From positions 1,592,001 to 1,656,000 of the forward strand of contig CP126123.1 of NCBI GenBank assembly GCA_030123605.1: DNA of 64,000 nt. Direction: 5' to 3'. A program made the translations under genes and the position numbers. This DNA comes from Nitrospira sp. (GTDB lineage: Bacteria; Nitrospirota; Nitrospiria; Nitrospirales; Nitrospiraceae). Shown one piece after another: positions 58,896-64,000 of the stretch. Position 1 is the stretch's first letter. Each line of letters begins with the position of its first letter. The notes beneath the pieces are model-generated. The model made no database searches. It was not told the DNA's origin and saw nothing but the letters and a program-made list of their open reading frames with translations.

Positions 58896-59129
58896 TTAGA
58901 ACGTGGCGGTCAACGTCCCCAACACCGTAAACGGGACTCCGGGAAACACCGAATTTCGCGAGTCAGCGGACTCAAAGTAGGTTTTGTTCAACAGGTTATT
59001 GACGCGCAAAGACGCTCGATAACGATTCCACGGATAGGAAACAGAGGCGTCGACCGTCGCATAGGAGGGTAAGGTGAAACTATTGTTGGCATCACCGTAC
59101 CTTGACCGGCGGCATGAGCCACCGTCAAG
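58896..59129 (-). pseudogene. TonB-dependent receptor C-terminal remnant
   Basis: The frame ending at 58896 encodes ANNSFTLPSYATVDASVSYP, RYRASLRVNNLLNKTYFESA and a terminal TVLGTLTATF, the final strands and closing Phe of a siderophore-type receptor. Everything upstream is replaced by the IS256 element at 59130. Confidence 0.88.
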
Positions 59130-60520
59130 AGGTGTGTAAAAGAACTTCAGGCGGCGATGTTTTTCGGCTGACGGCTCGCTTCGCTCCTCACCTGTCCTGA
59201 TTGCTTCCGCACCCCGTCCGTAAACTTGCCTCCAGAGGCCACCAGGGGCAGCAGCTCCGTCGCATTGAGCCTTCTCCACGTCTTCTCGGCGACGGTGAGC
59301 ATCTTCCAGATGATTGCCTTGGCGCTCTCGACCCGTTTGTAGCGGCGTGAGGCGTCCGTCCGAAGCCGCACGGCCGCGAAGGGTGACTCCACGATGTTCG
59401 TTGTTCTGAGGTGAATCCAGTGCTCTTTCGGGAAGGAATAGAACGTGACCATCCGGTCCCAGTCCCGCACGAGCGTCTCCACGGCCTTCTGGTCCGTCTT
59501 GTTGTACGTGCGGACGAATTTGTCGCGCAGCTGCTCGCACTCGGCCTGGGTCTCGGCATAGGGCATCGCCTTGAGCAGCTCGGCCGCCTTCTGCTGCTCT
59601 TTCTTGGGCACCGCGTCCAAGACATTGGTGATCTTGTGATTCCAGCACCGCTGCTCCTTACCGGTGGGATGGAGTTCCCCGAGAGCGGCCCAGATGCCAA
59701 GGTGTCCGTCAGCGACCGTGAGCTGCGGAAACTTCAGTCCACGCTCCCGCAGACTGCGCAGGACCTTCAGCCACGACTCCTTGCTCTCCCGCTCGCCGCT
59801 CTCGCAGGCCAGCACGATCTTTTTGCCGCTAGCGAGCGCTCCCACGATCGTCAGCAGCGCCGCCTTTCGGTCTTCGATCCCGGCCTTCACATACAGACCA
59901 TCAGCCCACCAGTAGACGACCTCCAGGGCCGACACATCCCGCGTCTTCCAGGCCTCGTATTCCAGTTCGAATCGGGCCTTGAGTCGCTGGATGGAACTGG
60001 CCGACAGCGGTGCCCCCTCACCGAGCAGCCCCCTCAGAGCGAGTTCGAAATCCCCGCTTGAGAGCCCGTGCAGATATAGCTCCGGCAGCACCTCACCGAC
60101 TTCCCGGGTGCGGCGCGTAAACAGCGGCAGCACCTTGCTCTTGAAGCGCTCCTCCAGGTCCCGAACTCTGGGGCGCCACACCGTCACCGTCCCGCAGCTC
60201 ATCGAAACATGGCGAGGGTTTCCGTAGCCGTTCCGACTGCCCTTAGGCGGGTCCAGCGGGGACACCCGTTCCCGCCGCTCATGCCGTTGGCGGCCCAGGA
60301 ACGTGGTCACCTCTTCCTCCAGGATGCGCTGGAGCTGGTCCTGAATCTGCCCTCTGGCCCACTGCTCCAGCGTGTCGTAACACACCTCGCTTGACTCGAC
60401 CGCCTCGTGTCTGCTCTTCTCACGCATGGTGGCGTATCCTTTCCCCTCCGCTCCAACGGAGGCTTGGTTGGTTGATGTCCAACCGAAAGGTTACGCCGCC
60501 TTTATCCTATTTCCACACCT
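59130..60520 (-). mobile_element. IS256-family insertion sequence
   Basis: Inverted ends share AGGTGTG and AGGCGGCG blocks (59130-59156 and the reverse complement of 60494-60520) around one transposase gene. No target duplication was found, which suggests a deletion or rearrangement at one side. Confidence 0.8.
59147..60427 (-). CDS. IS256-type transposase
   Basis: The 426-residue mutator-type transposase has VVYWWADGLYVKAGIEDRKA with the first Asp, QLTVADGHLGIWAAL with the second, and RTTNIVESPFAAVRLRT with the Glu, plus the RCWNHKITNVLDAVP segment of the family. It is intact and likely active. Confidence 0.93.
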   Translation of the reverse strand: MREKSRHEAVESSEVCYDTLEQWARGQIQDQLQRILEEEVTTFLGRQRHERRERVSPLDPPKGSRNGYGNPRHVSMSCGTVTVWRPRVRDLEERFKSKVLPLFTRRTREVGEVLPELYLHGLSSGDFELALRGLLGEGAPLSASSIQRLKARFELEYEAWKTRDVSALEVVYWWADGLYVKAGIEDRKAALLTIVGALASGKKIVLACESGERESKESWLKVLRSLRERGLKFPQLTVADGHLGIWAALGELHPTGKEQRCWNHKITNVLDAVPKKEQQKAAELLKAMPYAETQAECEQLRDKFVRTYNKTDQKAVETLVRDWDRMVTFYSFPKEHWIHLRTTNIVESPFAAVRLRTDASRRYKRVESAKAIIWKMLTVAEKTWRRLNATELLPLVASGGKFTDGVRKQSGQVRSEASRQPKNIAA

Positions 60521-60699
60521 TCTGATAGTAGCTCTTGGACGCCTTGTTGCGTATCCTGATGGCGATACTGACACCGACACGACACGTGAGCGGATCACGC
60601 ATAGCGCACAACAGTTGAGTTGTTCCGCAACCCGCTATGCTGAACTGCCCCGCAGTTGACTCAGTGAAAATCGGCATTGCCGGTTGCGCAGAAATTCAT

Positions 60700-61330
60700 T
60701 CGGCTGGGTTCTAGGATTTTTGACATACCTCGTATTGCAACTGCGAAATCTTGGCGGCAGGCACCTTCTTGGCAAACAATATCACCCGCAGGATTTTGTT
60801 CGTCATCCGCAGATAGACATAGTCGGTCCCCCTTCTTTGCTCATCAGGTATTCCTCGGCCGGCACCGCCTGCTGGTTCGTCGTCGCACCGGTAGAGAACA
60901 CGTTACGGGACCATTCTTCGCCTTCACATTGCATGAGATAGAAGAGCAAGCCGTTGTCCTGCACCAACAATTGTTTGGGCTTCTGCGCGAACAGGCCTCA
61001 GTTGGAAGCGGGATCGACGATCACCGGTTTCAGTTGGCGGCGCAGCACGTCGCCCTTCGCATTGATCTCTTCCATCACTATCGACACGACATCCTTGGGA
61101 AACACGTCGCTGATCGCCATCGTGACGCTGACGAGTGCAAGACTCCGATCTTGATCGGCTCCTTGTCGGCTCCATAGGACAGCGTCCAGTGGCCGAAGTT
61201 GCCCAGTAAGGCGGCAATCTCGGCGCCGGCGGCGGTTCGCGAGCTCTGAATCAAGAAATCTCGCTGCGAGGTGTGACCCTGTGCGGTCTGTGTGCCGTCG
61301 ATCTCTCGTCTTTTTTGATTTCGTCCATGT
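60700..61330 (-). pseudogene. urtA: urea ABC transporter binding protein, broken
   Basis: Pieces of UrtA are recognisable on the minus strand: a Tat-like start (RDFLIQSSRTAAGAEIAALL), SYGADKEPIKIGVLHS, then after a shift TMAISDVFPKDVVSIVMEEI and LKPVIVDPASN followed by a TGA, LFAQKPKQLLVQD, GEEWSRNVFSTGATTNQQAV, and after another shift TDYVYLRMTNKILR. The middle is shortened by deletion and the C-terminal half is absent. The other urt genes are not in the window. Confidence 0.85.
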
Positions 61331-61394
61331 TCAGGTTTCTCAAAGCCGTCAGCCATCAGCTGTCTGTCGAGAACTGAATGTCGACGGCATCCCG

Positions 61395-62762
61395 TCAGAA
61401 GTTGTACCAAGTCGAAATCATGAAGTTGTCGCCGTGGAACCGTTCACCGGTGGACCATTCGGTCATGAGATGATTCCATTCAAAGGAGGCATACAAGTCG
61501 CCCCAAATGTGGCGAATTGCCGTCAGGTAGGTCCGGTGGTTCAGCAAATACTGCGCATCAGGCCCGGCGGTCGTACCGCGCAAATCCGAATTCAGCGGGT
61601 TGTCGAACCCATATCCTGCGATGAAGGTGTGACACCGGTCATAGGCATAATCCAACTCGCCCCATCCGACCAGAGTCCGGATCGCCTTTCCCGTACCCAG
61701 GTTCCGATCCTGCCCGAATCGGAAAAATTCCACACCCAGCGCCTGCCCATAGGCGATTTCGCCGGTAAATTTCAGTCGGGCGGTCAGCGGCACCGCGAAT
61801 TCGGCGCCCACGAGATACGAGTTGATGTCCTGGCCGGATGGAATGCCCCCGGCCGTCGGCGCAGACCGGTAATGCCGAAAGGCCGCATTGACCGCAACCA
61901 TCAGGCCCTGCCGTCGGCCCGTGCCCATGTAGGCGAAACGGGTGCCGACGTAGGGCATTTGCACCGGATCGTTGAAAGCGTTTTCGGAACAGGCGAATCC
62001 GTTTCCTCCGCAACTTCCCGGTGCCACCGTCCCGGCGCCGCCACCTTGAAATGGGCGCCGCTGAGTCTGCGGTTGGATCGCCGACAGGCCGCGTTCGAAC
62101 CGCATGACCGTCAGCAAGCCGTTCACGTTGTCCGTGAATTGATGTTTGAGGGTGATCTGCGGCAGACGTTGCCAGAGATTCCCATTGTAGCCCATGATGG
62201 AAAAATCGATCAGGTTCGGATGGGAGGCCATGATCGGCGTCCAATCCATCCCGGCCGTGATGGTGGTCCGACTGTTGTTCGGAGAATATTTGACGTTCGC
62301 CAGCCGCAGGCGGGGCGAGATGTTGCCCGCATTGTCGGTCTGGCTATAGAAGTCCGCTTCCACGACGCCGGTGAGCACATGTTTCCCGTCCATTCGGTCC
62401 GCACGCAATCCAAATACGCTGTACCGGGGGTTGAGCGTGGACGACGCATTACTGCTCTTTCCGGCTGCGGTCGCATAGCCGTTGAATTGACCGGGGTCCA
62501 GCGGGTTGGTATTCCTGGTGCTGTAGATCGCATCCAATTCGATACGACCGTAGGGAACGATGCTGCCCTTGCCCTCGCCGGTAAAAGTAGGGGTCACACA
62601 CCCTCCGCAAATCACCGCAGGCGTGGTCTCGGTCTCTCGGCTGAGACGGCCGGAACCGACCGCCTCTACGGCGGTCTGATCCTCTGCATGTGCAGAAACC
62701 GTCACGACAACGATCATCACGACGGCACCGAGTAAGGTTCCTCCGAACATTCGTACATTCAT
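61395..62762 (-). CDS. outer-membrane porin (DcaP/FmdC-like)
   Basis: The 455-residue protein has a signal peptide (VVTVSAHA) and a beta-barrel opening with VPYGRIELDAIYSTRNTNP and ending DNFMISTWYNF. In Nitrospira relatives a porin next to the urt genes is annotated as FmdC-like, proposed for urea and short-chain amides; its position beside the urtA remnant fits. A Cys pair in VICGGCVTP near the mature start is unusual. GGGAGGG precedes the ATG at 62762. It has its own promoter and antitermination-type leader. Confidence 0.85.
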   Translation of the reverse strand: MNVRMFGGTLLGAVVMIVVVTVSAHAEDQTAVEAVGSGRLSRETETTPAVICGGCVTPTFTGEGKGSIVPYGRIELDAIYSTRNTNPLDPGQFNGYATAAGKSSNASSTLNPRYSVFGLRADRMDGKHVLTGVVEADFYSQTDNAGNISPRLRLANVKYSPNNSRTTITAGMDWTPIMASHPNLIDFSIMGYNGNLWQRLPQITLKHQFTDNVNGLLTVMRFERGLSAIQPQTQRRPFQGGGAGTVAPGSCGGNGFACSENAFNDPVQMPYVGTRFAYMGTGRRQGLMVAVNAAFRHYRSAPTAGGIPSGQDINSYLVGAEFAVPLTARLKFTGEIAYGQALGVEFFRFGQDRNLGTGKAIRTLVGWGELDYAYDRCHTFIAGYGFDNPLNSDLRGTTAGPDAQYLLNHRTYLTAIRHIWGDLYASFEWNHLMTEWSTGERFHGDNFMISTWYNF

Positions 62763-62819
62763 CCTGTCAGCCCTCCCGGTTAAGCACGATTCGAATGAAC
62801 CCAACGGATGGCAGCAGGC

Positions 62820-62914
62820 AAAAAAAACGCCCTTCCGATCCAAACATTGGACCAAAAGGACGTCGTTGTCCTCTGCCTGCCGCTGTCTGCGCCCGGTCAG
62901 GACATCATTCTCCT
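62820..62914 (-). promoter_or_regulatory. ANTAR-type antitermination leader of the second porin
   Basis: On the minus strand, hairpin AGGAG-AATGAT-GTCCT (62899-62914, loop A1/G4, closing G-G mismatch) is followed by hairpin GGAC-AACGAC-GTCC (62858-62871, loop A1/G4) overlapping a terminator that ends in eight T (62820-62827). The second hairpin is identical to those before the FNT channel and the first porin. Confidence 0.75.
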
Positions 62915-62949
62915 CACCTTCTCCTCACCTTTCACACATACAGCGGAAA

Positions 62950-62978
62950 CGTATACGCTCCCTCCCTCCTCCTGTCAA
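62950..62978 (-). promoter_or_regulatory. promoter of the second porin
   Basis: On the minus strand TTGACA (62973-62978), 17 bases, TATACG (62950-62955), just upstream of the leader hairpins. Confidence 0.75.
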
Positions 62979-63067
62979 GCAAGGGACCGACCCGTCCTTC
63001 CCTCAGTCGATACCGCTACACTCTGTGATAGACTGCCGTCGATCGCCTCTGCGAAAGGACCCTGCTC

Positions 63068-64000
63068 ATGCGACTCTCCACCCTGGTTCTGCTGGTGATG
63101 CTGTTCATCGCCGGCTGCAAGACCGGCTCACAACTCGATATGGCGATCTTGGAATCGCCTCAAGGGGCGGTCTACCTCGAACGTATTCCCACTCGCCAAT
63201 TTCAAGCGGCGCATCCCGTTCGACTCGACTCTCAGCTGATCGCACGAGTGTTACAGGGCGTAACCGTGCGCGAAGACAACGGCCTGCTACAGTCCATCGG
63301 CATGGGTCAAAAGCCGATTGTCGCGGCGTTCTCCCAAGCCGATATCGCCTTCCTTGCCCCGGCAATCGCAAAGGGATTGAGTCAGGCCGCCGCGGATCAG
63401 CAGATTGGTTTTCGCCTGTCACGGACTGAGGACACCCTCTACAGGGAACGAGCGGGGGCTGGAGTCGGGTCATCAGACCCTCCTGCGTACCGTGTATCGG
63501 AAAGTACGACCGCGGGCAGACTGTTTGTGTATGGGCGATCGCTTTACCTCACATTGCATCAATTTCGCCATCGACCGGAGCCGGCCGACAGCATCGACAT
63601 GCCGAATCGCCGGCTTCCCGATCCCACAGGATTGAGAAACCATACCGTTCGCTTCGTGCCGGAATCGGTCCTGCGCCCGGACATCTATACACCGGCCTTT
63701 GCGACGGAAGAAGGGTTCACCACCCTTGTCATCGACTACGATGTGCTTGCGAAACTCCCCGCGTCGGCTGTCACGCTGCCGCTCCAAACTCTGCCGCCAC
63801 CGGCTGCCGCGCAACCCCGACCGGCTCCAGCGAGTGCGCCAAACGAAGCTTCTCCCTCGAAGGACGATCTCCGGCAGATCAGGGAAGAGATGAAACAGAA
63901 AGAGACGGAGGTGGAAGACCTACGGAAGGAACTGGAGGAAATCAAACGCCAACTGAGCAACCGCCCCACGGACCGAGGCGGTCCTGCTTCACCGCCGCGG
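63068..64000 (+). CDS. lipoprotein with coiled coil, paralogue of 50256 gene (3' end beyond window)
   Basis: The frame is open to the window edge (311 codons). It has a signal peptide with lipobox IAGC, a domain with AILESPQGAVYLERIPTRQF, TAGRLFVYGRSLYLTLHQFR and NRRLPDPTGLRNHTVRFVPE, a Pro-rich linker and a coiled coil (QKETEVEDLRKELEEIKRQL). The same order of motifs is seen in the protein at 50256-51251. AAGGA precedes the ATG. It diverges from the second porin. Confidence 0.8.
   Translation, partial: MRLSTLVLLVMLFIAGCKTGSQLDMAILESPQGAVYLERIPTRQFQAAHPVRLDSQLIARVLQGVTVREDNGLLQSIGMGQKPIVAAFSQADIAFLAPAIAKGLSQAAADQQIGFRLSRTEDTLYRERAGAGVGSSDPPAYRVSESTTAGRLFVYGRSLYLTLHQFRHRPEPADSIDMPNRRLPDPTGLRNHTVRFVPESVLRPDIYTPAFATEEGFTTLVIDYDVLAKLPASAVTLPLQTLPPPAAAQPRPAPASAPNEASPSKDDLRQIREEMKQKETEVEDLRKELEEIKRQLSNRPTDRGGPASPPR

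Overview
The window comes from a Nitrospira-like nitrite oxidiser (phylum Nitrospirota). The best single marker is a periplasmic chlorite dismutase of the Nitrospira type, encoded inside the purine operon. Ferredoxin-nitrite reductase, cyanase, a formate/nitrite channel, tandem Amt transporters, a NarK-type carrier and urea-utilisation remnants fit the same lifestyle. Genus is inferred from gene content and familiar sequence; no ammonia-oxidation gene is present, so comammox cannot be judged. Base composition is GC-rich throughout, except an AT-richer insert at about 6.95-7.7 kb.

1-3.2 kb (minus strand) holds a RiPP cluster: a lasso-type B2 protease, a PqqD-like recognition protein, a 38-residue precursor, an HPr-kinase-like enzyme and a nucleotidyltransferase cut by the window edge. 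No cyclase is visible and the core does not suit a lasso ring. 3.2-16.2 kb (minus) is a long housekeeping run: NarK-like carrier, ribBA, ribH, nusB, purB, cld, purC, a small membrane protein, purS, purQ, an insert with gene remnants, purL and purF. 16.2-21.1 kb (plus) has an RpoH-type sigma factor, a secreted dimethylformamidase-like protein and groES-groEL. 21.1-25.3 kb holds two divergent GlnE-type nucleotidyltransferases, one fused to ACT-like modules. 25.3-29.8 kb is a scar zone with gene echoes, a toxin-antitoxin-like remnant, one intact IS and one broken IS481.

29.8-43.2 kb (minus) is the nitrogen core: porin - amt - amt - glnB - glnD - glnA, then FNT channel - cyanase - small wHTH - nirA - CBS protein. 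Ammonium, nitrite and cyanate uptake, their conversion to ammonia, assimilation by glutamine synthetase and PII-based control are thus encoded side by side; the GlnE-type enzymes at 21-25 kb could modify the glutamine synthetase, which keeps its adenylylation tyrosine. 43.3-51.3 kb (plus) has a NarL-type two-component pair, a family of small lipoproteins and an exact 1,124-bp direct duplication. 51.3-53.1 kb is a glutamine-dependent NAD synthetase.

53.6-64 kb is an outer-membrane and urea region in decay: an intact urea channel and porin beside a ureA'-ureG fusion pseudogene, a broken urtA, broken substrate-binding-protein and TonB-receptor genes, a 193-bp MITE-like element, an IS630 and an IS256.

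The main discovery candidate is a shared RNA control element. Five transcription units (FNT/cyanase/nirA, the porin-amt-gln operon, an SH3 lipoprotein, NAD synthetase and a second porin) each have a TTGAC(A/G)-type promoter, then hairpins with six-base loops carrying a purine at loop position 1 and G at position 4, the last hairpin overlapping the 5' arm of an intrinsic terminator. This is the architecture of ANTAR-protein antitermination targets and suggests a nitrogen-linked antitermination regulon whose protein is encoded outside the window.
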